DNA from: Rhizobiales bacterium GAS188
GTDB lineage: Bacteria; Pseudomonadota; Alphaproteobacteria; Rhizobiales; Beijerinckiaceae
Length of the DNA: 64,000 bases
Assembly (NCBI GenBank): GCA_900104855.1
Contig: FNSS01000001.1
Coordinates: forward strand, 5,952,001 to 6,016,000
Direction of reading: 5' to 3'
Shown here piece by piece: positions 35,131 through 44,251 of the stretch; position 1 is the stretch's first letter, and each line of letters begins with the position of its first letter. Both the position numbers and the translations under genes were made by a program. The notes under the pieces are model-generated. The model was not told the DNA's origin and made no database searches. It saw only the letters and a list, made by a program, of their open reading frames with translations.

Positions 35131-36545
35131 GGGTGCGATTTTGCGCGGTAGCATCGATTCTCGCGCTGGTGCTGGCGCCGACTTCCGTCGTCGCGCAGGA
35201 GGCGACGCCAACAGCACCAGCCTGGCCTGGCTATGTGCCGAAGCTCTTCAGATGGGACGAGGATTACGGCTTTCTGCGTAATGCCGCCGATCCGGTACCC
35301 TATCCGCTCCGCCTTAAATATCTGCCCATCGGCGATGCGAGCCAAGCCTATGTGTCGTTTGGCGGAGACTACCGCTTGCGCGTCGACGATTACGGGCATC
35401 CCGATTTTGGCATGCGCGCCGCTCCGGGCTTCACCTCGCTGCAACAGCGCTTTCTCCTGCATGCCGACGCTCATTTCGGGTCCGAGCTGAGAGTTTTTGT
35501 CCAGCTCGGCGGCGATCTCGAGAGCGGTCGCAAGCCCGTGGCGCGGCCAAGCGACCACAGCCATCCCGATCTCGCCCAAGCCTTCGTCGACTGGAGCTTC
35601 GGCCCCTCGGATGAACGCTGGCGATTGCGGGTCGGCAGGCAGGAGGTCGCGATCGGTCGCTACATCGCGGTTCGCGACGTGACGAATATCCGGCGGACCT
35701 TCGATGGCGCGAGGCTCGACGGCAACTTCGCCGGATGGACGATCACCGGCCTCGCGGCGCGCGCCACGCGCAATCGGCCGGCGGCCTTCGACGACACTCC
35801 CGACAGCAAGGACGGCGTCGCGCTTGTCGTCGTCGAACATCCCCTGCCGATCGATAATTTCAAGCTCGACCTCGCTGTCATCGAGCATGACAACAAGGTC
35901 GCGCGCTATGCGCCCGGCGTCGGCGATGAGCGTCGCAAGACCTTCGGCGTGAGGGTGTTCGGGTCGCGCGATGGGTGGGATTTCGACGCGCAGGTCTCCT
36001 ATCAGACCGGGAGCTTTGCGCCGATCGGCAGCCCGGCACTCGAGATTCGCGCCATCGGTGCGGCCTTCGAAGGGGGAAGGACGTTCGCATTGCCGTGGTC
36101 GCCACGTCTTGCGCTGCGCATCGACGCGGCAGGGGGAGACGGCAACGCCAAGGATCGGCGCCTCGGCACCTTCGATCTGCCCTACCCGAACCTGTCCTAT
36201 CTGACCGATGCCGGGATCTTCGCTCCGCGCAACGTGCGCGACCTGCAACCCTTCGTGAGCCTCTTGCCGATCAGCTCCCTGACGCTGACGGCCGGTGCGG
36301 AATTCCTGTGGCGCAACTCCACAAAGGATGCCGTGTTCTCGGCGATCGATACGCCGGTCATCGCTCCGGGCGGTCACGGCAATTATGTCGCGACGCAGCC
36401 CCATCTTCGCTTCGATTGGCGCATCAACCCGCTATTGGAATGGCAAGGCGCTGTCGTCCATGCTTTCCCGGGATCGGCCTTGGAATCGTCCGGCGGAAGG
36501 CACGGCTTGAGCTACGCCTATTCTTCGCTGACGGCGCGCTTTTAG
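35127..36545 (+). CDS. Alginate-export-type outer-membrane channel protein
   Basis: The 472-aa protein begins at GTG 35127, overlapping the cytochrome stop. A signal peptide (RFCAVASILALVLAPTSVVAQ) precedes a beta-barrel with the alginate-export family pattern YVSFGGDYRLRVDDY, RFLLHADAHFGSELRVFVQLG and RVGRQEVAIG. It ends with Phe. Such channels pass small anionic or aromatic compounds, so it likely admits the hydroxylase substrate to the periplasm. It closes the four-gene operon. Confidence 0.87.
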   Translation: MRVRFCAVASILALVLAPTSVVAQEATPTAPAWPGYVPKLFRWDEDYGFLRNAADPVPYPLRLKYLPIGDASQAYVSFGGDYRLRVDDYGHPDFGMRAAPGFTSLQQRFLLHADAHFGSELRVFVQLGGDLESGRKPVARPSDHSHPDLAQAFVDWSFGPSDERWRLRVGRQEVAIGRYIAVRDVTNIRRTFDGARLDGNFAGWTITGLAARATRNRPAAFDDTPDSKDGVALVVVEHPLPIDNFKLDLAVIEHDNKVARYAPGVGDERRKTFGVRVFGSRDGWDFDAQVSYQTGSFAPIGSPALEIRAIGAAFEGGRTFALPWSPRLALRIDAAGGDGNAKDRRLGTFDLPYPNLSYLTDAGIFAPRNVRDLQPFVSLLPISSLTLTAGAEFLWRNSTKDAVFSAIDTPVIAPGGHGNYVATQPHLRFDWRINPLLEWQGAVVHAFPGSALESSGGRHGLSYAYSSLTARF

Positions 36546-36589
36546 TTCCTATTTCGTCGAAGAGGGGCTCGACGGCGCTCGCGTGCCCT

Positions 36590-36670
36590 GGGACCGCGAC
36601 CGTCTCGGTCGCCCTTCCTGCCGGCGGCGCGCCTCACCCTCGCAAGGGCGGGCGAAACGCCCGCGGTCCC
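36590..36670. repeat. Dispersed intergenic repeat, family B
   Basis: The element opens with GGGACCGCGACCGTCTCGGT and closes with CGCCCGCGGTCCC. Its ends are complementary (GGGACCGCG / CGCGGTCCC) and the interior has CGCCCTTC and CCGGCGGCGCGCC. Other copies are at 38400-38484 and three in tandem at 45769-46031. Confidence 0.85.
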
Positions 36671-36715
36671 AAAAGAGCCCGCAAGCGGGGAATCTCATCG
36701 CGCGCAGCTGTCGGC

Positions 36716-36997
36716 TCAACTCGTCGTTCTGACATGAAAGCCTGGCACCAGGCCCTCCGAAGGCAGATCCACGATCGTTACCTCTTCAACCACCGCGAGG
36801 CGTGGCCCCGACCGGCAGGCGGCGATCATCTCGTCGACGATCGTGGTTGTCCCGGAAAGCACCGCTTCCACCGCGCCGTCGCGGCGGTTGCGGACCCAAC
36901 CGGACAACCCACGTGCGACGGCTTCCTCTTCGGTCCAGGCACGATAGCCGACGCCTTGGACCCGTCCGATGATGACGACGTGAACGGTTCGGATCAT
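36716..36997 (-). CDS. acyP: Acylphosphatase
   Basis: From ATG 36997 the enzyme is 93 aa, the usual size. GGAGG lies 5 nt before the ATG, which rules out the in-frame TTG four codons upstream. The catalytic Arg19 lies in GRVQGVGYR and Asn37 in GWVRNRRDG. Acylphosphatases hydrolyse acyl phosphates in the cytoplasm. The gene stands alone. Confidence 0.95.
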   Translation of the reverse strand: MIRTVHVVIIGRVQGVGYRAWTEEEAVARGLSGWVRNRRDGAVEAVLSGTTTIVDEMIAACRSGPRLAVVEEVTIVDLPSEGLVPGFHVRTTS

Positions 36998-37062
36998 GGA
37001 TACCTCCAATCCAAAGCGCCCGAATATGACGGGCGCGAGGCGTGCGTCTTCATCTCTTCATC

Positions 37063-37416
37063 TCATCGAAGTGGCCGAGCGAAGCTGAGCTCGTGGCCAT
37101 CCGGATCGGTCAGGTGAAAGAAGCGCTCGCCCCATTCGGCGTCGCGTGGCGCCGTGTCCGGACGATACCCGGCCGCGACCACACTCGCATGAAGCGCATC
37201 GACGTCGGAATGGTAGAAGATCACGCGCCCCCACCAGGTCCAATTCCGCGCGGCGGGCTGGGCGACGAGATTGACGAAGCTCGAGCCGGCCCGAAGGCTC
37301 GTGAAGGCTGAGCGCTCGCCGCCATGAGCGATCTCAAATCCCAGCAGGCGATAGAAGCGGACGGCGCGCGACATGTCATGAGTGGCGAGCGTGACGGCAC
37401 TGATCCCCTCGATCAT
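37063..37416 (-). CDS. VOC (glyoxalase/bleomycin-resistance fold) protein
   Basis: The 117-aa protein begins MIEGISAVTLATHDMSRAVR and ends DPDGHELSFARPL, the paired betaalphabetabetabeta ends of the vicinal oxygen chelate fold. Candidate metal residues are His13, the Asp/His region of FYHSDVDALH, and Glu in GHELSF. GGAGGG lies 8 nt before ATG 37416. Substrate unknown. Confidence 0.85.
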   Translation of the reverse strand: MIEGISAVTLATHDMSRAVRFYRLLGFEIAHGGERSAFTSLRAGSSFVNLVAQPAARNWTWWGRVIFYHSDVDALHASVVAAGYRPDTAPRDAEWGERFFHLTDPDGHELSFARPLR

Positions 37417-37563
37417 CGCGGAGCCCTCCATGATAGCCTCGACAGGACAGCTTGCCATCCTTCGCGAAGCCTGTAGAGGAGGCGGCCCCAAATCCTCGCA
37501 TCCAGGCCATGGCCTGCGCCGCCAGCTGCGGACTCGCATCGCCCGCCCGACGGAGATCGCGCC

Positions 37564-38385
37564 ATGGACAAGGCCGAAGTCGCAGCCCATTGGGAAGCCA
37601 ATGCGGACGCATGGAACCAGCAGGCACGTGCCGGCTACGACATCTACCGCGATGCGGTGAACACCCCGGCCTTCCTGGCGATGCTGCCGCCGGTCGAGGG
37701 CCTGGCCGGCCTCGATATCGGATGCGGCGAGGGATCGAACACCAGGCAGCTCGCCAGGCGAGGCGCCAGGATGTGCGCGGTCGATATCGCTCCGACCTTC
37801 ATCCGGCATGCGAGCGCGACCGAAGAAGCGGAGCCGCTCGGCATCGATTACCAAGTCGGCGACGGGACGGCTCTGGCCTTCGCCGCCGACACTTTCGACT
37901 TCGTCACGGCCTTCATGTCCTTGATGGATATGCCCGATCAGCAGCTGGCGCTGAAGGAAGCCCAGCGCGTGCTGCGGCCCGGCGGCTTCCTGCAATTTTC
38001 CATCTTGCATCCCTGCTTCGTTCCGGCGCACCGCAAGGTGCTGCGTGAGGAGGATGGCACGGTGCGGGCGATCGAGGTCGGTGGCTATTTCGACAACACG
38101 GATGGCCGCGTCGACATCTGGTGGTTCTCGACCTTGCCTCGCGAGGCGCGCCAGCAGGTTCCGGCCTTCCGAACGCCGCGCTTCCACCGGACCTTGAGCG
38201 GCTGGGTCGAGATCATTTGCCGGGCCGGCCTGGCCATCGAGCAATTCGGCGAACCCTCTGCCGATGCGGAGCAGGCAGCGGCCGTTCCCGTGGTGGCGGA
38301 TACGCGGGTCGCGCCTCTCTTCCTCCACATAAGGGCCATCAAGCCGAAGCCAGCTTGCGCGACTGGAGCTTGCGAGACGAGGTAG
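37564..38385 (+). CDS. Class I SAM-dependent methyltransferase
   Basis: The 273-aa protein has the SAM-binding glycine loop LDIGCGEGSNTRQLARRGA (about residues 49-67), the acidic end of strand 2 (AVDIAP), GDGTALAFAADTFDFVTAF and the post-motif VLRPGGFLQFSILHPCF. Substrate specificity cannot be read from sequence. It is divergent from the VOC gene and has no operon partner. Confidence 0.9.
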   Translation: MDKAEVAAHWEANADAWNQQARAGYDIYRDAVNTPAFLAMLPPVEGLAGLDIGCGEGSNTRQLARRGARMCAVDIAPTFIRHASATEEAEPLGIDYQVGDGTALAFAADTFDFVTAFMSLMDMPDQQLALKEAQRVLRPGGFLQFSILHPCFVPAHRKVLREEDGTVRAIEVGGYFDNTDGRVDIWWFSTLPREARQQVPAFRTPRFHRTLSGWVEIICRAGLAIEQFGEPSADAEQAAAVPVVADTRVAPLFLHIRAIKPKPACATGACETR

Positions 38386-38399
38386 GCGATCAGCACCCT

Positions 38400-38484
38400 G
38401 GGACCGCGACCGTCCCGGTCGCCCTTCTTTCCTGGTGTGGAGGCCGTGCCGTTCGCAAGAGCGGGCGAGGACGCCCGCGGTCCC
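38400..38484. repeat. Dispersed intergenic repeat, family B
   Basis: This copy starts GGGACCGCGACCGTCCCGGT and closes GACGCCCGCGGTCCC, complementary at the ends. It follows the methyltransferase stop and precedes the convergent rppH gene, so it could act as a two-way terminator. Confidence 0.85.
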
Positions 38485-38502
38485 AGAGCAGCGGTCGCTC
38501 CC

Positions 38503-39024
38503 TCAGCCGGAAGCCGGAACGCCCGCCGCGAAAGCGCGGAACTCCTTCGCGACCTCGCGGTAGATGGCGCGCTTGAAGGGCACCACCAGTTCCGGCACCT
38601 CCTCGAGACGTGCCCAGCGCCATGAGGAGAATTCCGGGTCGGCGCCGCCTTCGCCGCGTGTGACGTCGATCTCCTTGTCGTCGCCCGTGAAGCGGAAGGC
38701 GTACCAGCGCTGGCGCTGGCCGCGGAAAGCGCAGAGCCGGTGCCATGGCCCGTCATAGGGCGGGAAATCATAGGTCATCCAGTCTCGCGTCGCGCCGAGA
38801 TGCGCGGCACTGACGACCGCGGTCTCTTCCCAAAGTTCCCGGCGCGCGGCCGCAAGCTCATCCTCATTCGGGTCGACGCCACCTTGCGGCATCTGCCATT
38901 CGCAGCCGGGCAGGATGATCTCGGGCCCGTCATTGCGCAGGCGGCGCGCGATCAGCACGCGCCCCTGCGCGTCGAAGAGCGCGACGCCGACATTCTGGCG
39001 GTAGGGACGGTCAAGCGGATCCAT
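38503..39024 (-). CDS. rppH: RNA pyrophosphohydrolase (Nudix)
   Basis: The 173-aa Nudix hydrolase has the complete Nudix box GGVDPNEDELAAARRELWEET and the RppH starts RQNVGVALFDAQGRVLIARR and WQMPQGGVDPNE. It removes pyrophosphate from 5' ends of mRNA and starts RNase E-dependent decay. The C-terminal part (FKRAIYREVAKEF) is also typical. Confidence 0.93.
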   Translation of the reverse strand: MDPLDRPYRQNVGVALFDAQGRVLIARRLRNDGPEIILPGCEWQMPQGGVDPNEDELAAARRELWEETAVVSAAHLGATRDWMTYDFPPYDGPWHRLCAFRGQRQRWYAFRFTGDDKEIDVTRGEGGADPEFSSWRWARLEEVPELVVPFKRAIYREVAKEFRAFAAGVPASG

Positions 39025-39276
39025 GTAGTGCTGCTCAGCGGCGGCGGAAGTGTTCGATGCAAGGCGATGCTGCGGTGCGACGACCTGTTGATACAGGTGA
39101 TTTACAGGTAAGGCGAGCGTCTCCGCGCTCGATGCTGCTGCATTGCAACATTGCCTTGAGGCACTCGAGTGTCACCGCGTTTCGCATCGCAAATGTGATA
39201 TTTTGTTGCTTTATGTGTTGATTTTTGGCAGCGCTTGCCTATCCTGCGCGGCATTCTGGTCAGCGGATCGACACTC

Positions 39277-41730
39277 ATGACGAATGAAATCCCAACTCAG
39301 GCCCGCATGGTCGTCATCGGCGGCGGCATCGTGGGCTGCTCGGTCGCCTATCACTTGGCGAAGCTCGGCTGGCGCGACGTGGTGCTGCTGGAGCAGGGCG
39401 CGCTGTCCTGCGGCACCACCTGGCACGCGGCCGGGCTCGTCGGGCAATTGCGCGCCCATCAGAACATGACGCGGCTGATCCGCTACTCGACCGAGCTCTA
39501 TGCCGGGCTCGAAGCCGAAACCGGGCTCGCCACCGGCTGGAAGCCATGCGGATCGATCACGGTGGCGCGCTCAGCCGAGCGCATGCTCCAGCTGCGACGC
39601 ACGGCCTCGGCGGCGCGCGCCCAGGGCGTCGCCGTCGAGCTGCTGACGCCTTCCGAGGCCGGCGACAAATGGCCGATCATGCGCACCGATGATCTCGTCG
39701 GCGCCGTCTGGCTGCCTGGCGACGGCAAGGCGAACCCCGCCGATGTCACGCAGGCATTGGCGCGCGGCGCCCGCAATGGCGGGGTGAAGATCATCGAGCG
39801 CATCCGCGTCACCGGCATGCGCACCGGGAAGGGCAGGGTCACGGCGGTCGAGACCGAGCGCGGCAGCATCGCCTGCGAGGCGGTTGCGATCTGCGCCGGC
39901 CAATGGTCGCGGATGGTCGGTGCGATGTGCGGGGTGAGCATCCCGCTGCATTCGGCCGAGCATATGTATGTGGTCACCGGCCGCATCGAAGGCGTGCATC
40001 CGGACCTGCCGGTGATGCGCGACCCGGACGGCTATGTGTATTTCAAGGAGGAGGTGGGCGGCCTGGTGATGGGCGGCTTCGAGCCCGACGCCAAGCCCTG
40101 GGGCATGGACGGCATCCCGCATCCTTTCGAGTTCCAGCTCCTGCCCGATGATTGGGATCAGTTCTCGATCCTGATGGAGAAGGCGCTGGAGCGGGTGCCT
40201 GCATTGGAGACGGCCGAGATCAAGACCTTCCTCAATGGTCCTGAGAGCTTCACGCCAGACAACAACTTCATCCTCGGCGAGGCGCCCGAGGTGAAGAACG
40301 TCTATGTCGCGGCAGGCTTCAATTCCATGGGCATCGCCTCGGGCGGCGGAGCAGGGAAGGCGCTCGCCGAATGGATCGTCGGCGGCGAGCCCTCGCTCGA
40401 TCTGTGGCCGGTCGATATCCGCCGCTTCGCGCGGTTCAACGCCAATCCCGCCTGGTTGAAGGAGCGCGTCAAGGAAGTGCTCGGCCTGCATTATGCGATG
40501 CCCTGGCCCAATCGCGAGCTCGACACGGCGCGCCCCTTCCGGCGCTCGCCGCTCTATGACCGCCTGGCCGCCAAGGGCGCCGTGTTCGGCTCCAAGATGG
40601 GCTGGGAGCGGCCGAATTTCTTCGCCGTGAGCCCGAGCGAGCGGCGCATCGATTATTCCTTCGGCCGGCAGAACTGGTTCGCGGCTGTCGCCGAGGAGCA
40701 TCGCGCGGCGCGCGAGTGCGTGGCGCTGTTCGACATGACCTCCTTCGCCAAGTTCCTGATGCAGGGCAAGGACGCGGAAGCTGTGCTGCAGCATCTCTGC
40801 GCCAACGACATCGCAGTGCCGGTCGGGGAGACCGTCTACACGCCTCTCCTCAACCGGCGCGGCGGCTTCGAGAGCGACCTCACCATCGCGCGCCTCGCGC
40901 CTGACAGCTTCCTGATCCTAACCGGCACGGCGCAAGCGACGCGCGACGCAAACTGGATCGGCAAGCACATCCCCGAGCCCGCACGCGCCGCGCTCACCGA
41001 CGTCACCTCCGCCTATGCGGTGCTCGGCCTGATGGGGCCGCGCTCGCGCGAGCTTCTGGCGCGCCTTACCCGCGCCGACCTCGGCACGGCCGCCTTTCCG
41101 TTCGGCAGCTTTCGCGAGATCGATCTCGGCGAGGCGACACTCTTTGCCTCGCGGCGCAGCTATATGGGCGAGCTCGGCTATGAGCTCTATGTGCCGACCG
41201 AGTTCGCGGCGACCGTCTATGACCGGCTCAGCGCAGCCGGCGCCGATCTCGGATTGCGCGATGCCGGCTATTACGCCATCGATTCGCTGCGCATCGAGAA
41301 GGGCTATCGGGCCTGGGGACGCGAGCTCACGCCCGATGACACGCCCTGGCAGGCCGGGATGGGCTTTGCGGTGAAGCTCGACAAGGGCGCGGATTTCATC
41401 GGCCGCGAGGCGCTGATCGCGGCCAAGCGCGAGCCGCCGTCGAAGCGCCTCGTCTCCTTCCTGGCGACGCGTCCCGATACGCCTGTGGCCTGGGGCGGCG
41501 AGCTGATCGCGGCCGATGGCGAGGCCGTGGGCGAGGTGACCTCGGCGGCCTATGGCTATTCGCTCGACGGCATCGTCGGGCTCGGCTGGGTGCGTTCGAC
41601 CGATGGAGCGGTCGACGAGGCGTGGCTCTCGCAGCGGCAATTCTCGCTCGACGTGGCCGGCGAAGCCGTGCCGGTCCGCTGCCATCTGCGCCCCTTCTAC
41701 GATCCGCGCAGCGAGCGGATGCGGATCTGA
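39277..41730 (+). CDS. FAD-dependent dehydrogenase with GcvT domains (dimethylglycine/sarcosine dehydrogenase type)
   Basis: From ATG 39277 the enzyme is 817 aa. Residues about 8-400 form a DAO-type FAD domain (VVIGGGIVGCSVAYHLAKLG; LLEQGALSCGTTWHAAGLVG with the covalent-flavin-type histidine in TTWHAAG). Residues about 420-810 form the GcvT/tetrahydrofolate-binding aminomethyl domains (LFDMTSFAKF, YELYVPTEF, DAGYYAIDSLRIEKGYRAWGREL). This suits oxidative demethylation of dimethylglycine or sarcosine with formaldehyde passed to tetrahydrofolate. It stands alone, with an AT-rich upstream region at 39100-39240. Confidence 0.92.
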   Translation: MTNEIPTQARMVVIGGGIVGCSVAYHLAKLGWRDVVLLEQGALSCGTTWHAAGLVGQLRAHQNMTRLIRYSTELYAGLEAETGLATGWKPCGSITVARSAERMLQLRRTASAARAQGVAVELLTPSEAGDKWPIMRTDDLVGAVWLPGDGKANPADVTQALARGARNGGVKIIERIRVTGMRTGKGRVTAVETERGSIACEAVAICAGQWSRMVGAMCGVSIPLHSAEHMYVVTGRIEGVHPDLPVMRDPDGYVYFKEEVGGLVMGGFEPDAKPWGMDGIPHPFEFQLLPDDWDQFSILMEKALERVPALETAEIKTFLNGPESFTPDNNFILGEAPEVKNVYVAAGFNSMGIASGGGAGKALAEWIVGGEPSLDLWPVDIRRFARFNANPAWLKERVKEVLGLHYAMPWPNRELDTARPFRRSPLYDRLAAKGAVFGSKMGWERPNFFAVSPSERRIDYSFGRQNWFAAVAEEHRAARECVALFDMTSFAKFLMQGKDAEAVLQHLCANDIAVPVGETVYTPLLNRRGGFESDLTIARLAPDSFLILTGTAQATRDANWIGKHIPEPARAALTDVTSAYAVLGLMGPRSRELLARLTRADLGTAAFPFGSFREIDLGEATLFASRRSYMGELGYELYVPTEFAATVYDRLSAAGADLGLRDAGYYAIDSLRIEKGYRAWGRELTPDDTPWQAGMGFAVKLDKGADFIGREALIAAKREPPSKRLVSFLATRPDTPVAWGGELIAADGEAVGEVTSAAYGYSLDGIVGLGWVRSTDGAVDEAWLSQRQFSLDVAGEAVPVRCHLRPFYDPRSERMRI

Positions 41731-41853
41731 CGGCGCGGCAGCGACATGCCTTGTCGCGTCGACGCTGACACAAATCGGGTAGTGGGCCAGTTTGAATGCG
41801 GCAGCTCGATTTTGTCCCTGGCGTCTCGGCACCGCTGACGCCATATTAGCAGC

Positions 41854-42048
41854 ATGCCCAACATCAAACCCAAAACGCTATTCGAGGCCGCCGAGATGAA
41901 AATCGGAACCGGCTGGTATGTGCTTGTTACCCACCCGAAGGGCCAGCAATCACATCTAGGGGGCTTCAAGACAGAATCCGAGGCTAATGGCTGGATCGAA
42001 TCCAAGTCCGCCGAATGGCTAAAGGAATTTGGCGCCAACCATGCCTAG
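41854..42048 (+). CDS. Small conserved-looking protein of unknown function
   Basis: The 64-aa protein has a central part WYVLVTHPKGQQSHLGGFKTE and a tail with alternating Trp and Lys. It has neither signal peptide nor membrane segment. I recall similar short proteins in Hyphomicrobiales but cannot name a family. It is a free-standing plus-strand gene. Confidence 0.6.
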   Translation: MPNIKPKTLFEAAEMKIGTGWYVLVTHPKGQQSHLGGFKTESEANGWIESKSAEWLKEFGANHA

Positions 42049-42242
42049 GCCCAGACGCCCCCGCGACCTGAGCTATGGGCAAAGCCCATGGTCGATATCG
42101 CTGGCCACTGACACCAATCGGCATGGCGGCGATGTAGCATAGGCGCTCGCCGCCTCTGCACGGGCCCTGCACACATGATCGCGGGTTGGCCCGATTCGCG
42201 CCATGAAGACGATATCCGAGGCGGCCATGGGGAGGATCGCCG

Positions 42243-42911
42243 ATGAACCAATTCGCTGGATTTTCGCCCGAGGCCTTCGCCTTCCTGAAGGGGCTTGCGG
42301 CCAATAACGAGGCCGATTGGTTCAAGCCGCGCAAGGCGATCTATGAGGCCGAGATCAAGGCGCCGCTCGCGGCGCTCGTCGCTGACCTGGTCGAAGGGGC
42401 GCAGGAGCGCGGTCTCCCATTCACCGGCGATCCCGCCCGCTCGGTCTTCCGCATCTATCGCGATATCCGTTTTTCGCACGATAAGCGCCCTTACAAGACG
42501 GCGGCGAGCGCGGCCTTGACGCGCAAAGGCTCGAAGCAAGATCCGGGCGCGCTCTATGTCCATGCAGAGCCTGGCGCATGCTTCCTGGGCTGTGGCTTCT
42601 GGCACGCGGAACCAGGCTTGCTCGATGCCTGGCGCAAGGAGATGGTGCAACGACCGGCGCGCTTCCTCGCCGTAGTCCGGGCGCTCGAGAAAGCCGGCCT
42701 CGAGGTCACCGGGGGCGAGATCCGCAAGCGCCTGCCGCGCGGCTTCGAGGATCAGAGCTCGTCGAAGATCGCGCCCTATCTGTTGTGGAACTCCTTCGTG
42801 GTCTACCGCAAGCTCAAGGATCGCGAGCTGCAATCGCCGGACCTGCCCGACAAGGTGCTCGGCTTCGGCGAGGCCTGCCGGCCGCTCCTCGATTACGGCT
42901 GGCCCTGGTAG
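42243..42911 (+). CDS. DUF2461 domain protein (TIGR02453 family)
   Basis: The 222-aa protein matches the DUF2461 pattern: FAFLKGLAANNEADWFKPRKAIYE at the N-terminus, FRIYRDIRFSHDKRPYKT in the middle, and ALYVHAEPGACFLGCGFW after it. Function is not known. It has no operon partner. Confidence 0.88.
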   Translation: MNQFAGFSPEAFAFLKGLAANNEADWFKPRKAIYEAEIKAPLAALVADLVEGAQERGLPFTGDPARSVFRIYRDIRFSHDKRPYKTAASAALTRKGSKQDPGALYVHAEPGACFLGCGFWHAEPGLLDAWRKEMVQRPARFLAVVRALEKAGLEVTGGEIRKRLPRGFEDQSSSKIAPYLLWNSFVVYRKLKDRELQSPDLPDKVLGFGEACRPLLDYGWPW

Positions 42912-42958
42912 GGGCCTCCGGCGGGTCGGCGCCGCGTCGCCGCAAGCGCGCTTGATCC

Positions 42959-43930
42959 TCAGCTCGCCAGGATCCCTTCCACGATTTCCTGGACGTTCAG
43001 CGCTTCGGCCAGCGTCGCCAAATGATGCGGCTCGCCCCGGGCCAGGCGTACTACGCCTTCCAGCTGACGCTTGAGGGCGAGCGGGCGCGCCTGTTCGTTC
43101 GGCAAGGCGTCGGGCGCGCGCTGCCAGCTGCCGTCGGGCAGGCGTCGCTCGGCGATCGACCAGTCGCAGAGCCTTATGGCGCCCTTATCGCCCTCCAGCA
43201 TCCAGATGTTGTGATCGTCCTTCGCGGTCGTGCCGACGCTGCCCTTCAGCGTCACCGGGATGTCGCCGGCGAAAAGCGTCGCGTCGATGCGGCGCTCCGA
43301 CTTGCCGGCTTCCGGGAATTCGACACTCGCCTGAAGTCCGTGCAAGGGACCGATCAGCCTCGCGCTGAGAAACAGGAAATGCGAGACGACCTCGCGGGTG
43401 AAGCCGCCCTGGGCCGGCCGGTCGAGCCATCCCGCCGCATCGACCTGCCAGGAGCGGGGCCAGTTGGCGAAGGCCACCTCGATGCCGATGTGCGACACTG
43501 TCCCGATCTCTCCCTTCGCCATCCAGTCCTGCAGCGACGCGACGCCGAGCGAGGAGGCGAAGGGAAAATTCACCGCGCCCCTATCGCCGGCCTCAGCCAC
43601 GAAGGCCCTCGCATCCGCGACGTCGACGGCGAGCGGCTTCTCTCCGAATACGGTCTTGCCGGCACCGAGCGCCGCGCGGGCGTGGTCGAGATGCGAGGCC
43701 GGAGGCGAGGCGATGTAGACGCAGTCGCTCGCCGCAATGACCGAGGCGGCATCGGGGAGGGCGGGAACTTTCGGAAAACTTGCCGCTATCCGGCCGATGG
43801 CCGCCGGCGCCGGATCCCAGATGCCGCTGACGCGCAGCGCCTCGGGCGCCTGCTGCAGGATGGCGGTCAAGAGCCGCTCCCCCATGATCCCGGCCCCGAT
43901 GATGCCGATCGCTACCCTGTTGTCCGTCAC
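42959..43930 (-). CDS. Gfo/Idh/MocA family oxidoreductase
   Basis: From GTG 43930 (GGGGAAA about 10 nt upstream) the protein is 323 aa. It starts VAIGIIGAGIMGERLLTAIL, the Rossmann NAD(P) motif, and has the family motif FGEKPLAVDVADARA (the EKP lysine). A C-terminal substrate domain follows. Sugar or inositol substrates are typical but not determinable. It is divergent from the orphan substrate-binding protein. Confidence 0.9.
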   Translation of the reverse strand: MTDNRVAIGIIGAGIMGERLLTAILQQAPEALRVSGIWDPAPAAIGRIAASFPKVPALPDAASVIAASDCVYIASPPASHLDHARAALGAGKTVFGEKPLAVDVADARAFVAEAGDRGAVNFPFASSLGVASLQDWMAKGEIGTVSHIGIEVAFANWPRSWQVDAAGWLDRPAQGGFTREVVSHFLFLSARLIGPLHGLQASVEFPEAGKSERRIDATLFAGDIPVTLKGSVGTTAKDDHNIWMLEGDKGAIRLCDWSIAERRLPDGSWQRAPDALPNEQARPLALKRQLEGVVRLARGEPHHLATLAEALNVQEIVEGILAS

Positions 43931-44251
43931 TTCGAGATTTCCCCGGAATTGGTTGATCGATGCGCCACGCCGCGCGGTGTTTCCCACCCAATTCTTGCAC
44001 CCCTACCCAATTCGCGCACCATGAGCAAAAGATTGCCGCTCATTGGATCGTTATGGGCCTATCCCTCCCATGCGGAGCACAGCAATCGCGGAGGAGGGAT
44101 GATGCCCGGCGTGGGTTCATCTTCGCTGAAAGTCGGTAGTAGTCGCGGAGATTTGACCTCGCGGGACGCAGCCGCGCACGGGAACGCAGTTGCAAATGCC
44201 GCACGTCCTGCGACCATCGCCGAAACCGGCGAGCTCGAGGAGATGGCGTCG
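43931..44251. other. Divergent intergenic region
   Basis: This should contain the promoters of the Gfo/Idh/MocA gene (minus) and the family-5 substrate-binding protein gene (plus). The plus-strand frame is open across it but shows no domain. GAGGAG at 44237-44242 is the ribosome site of the next gene. I see nothing else. Confidence 0.5.

Noticed and set aside
39221-39245. A TTTTTGGCAGCGCTTGCC string before the flavoprotein gene, like a sigma-54 promoter
   Set aside because: The GG-to-GC spacing is two bases short of the strict -24/-12 arrangement, so it is unlikely to work.
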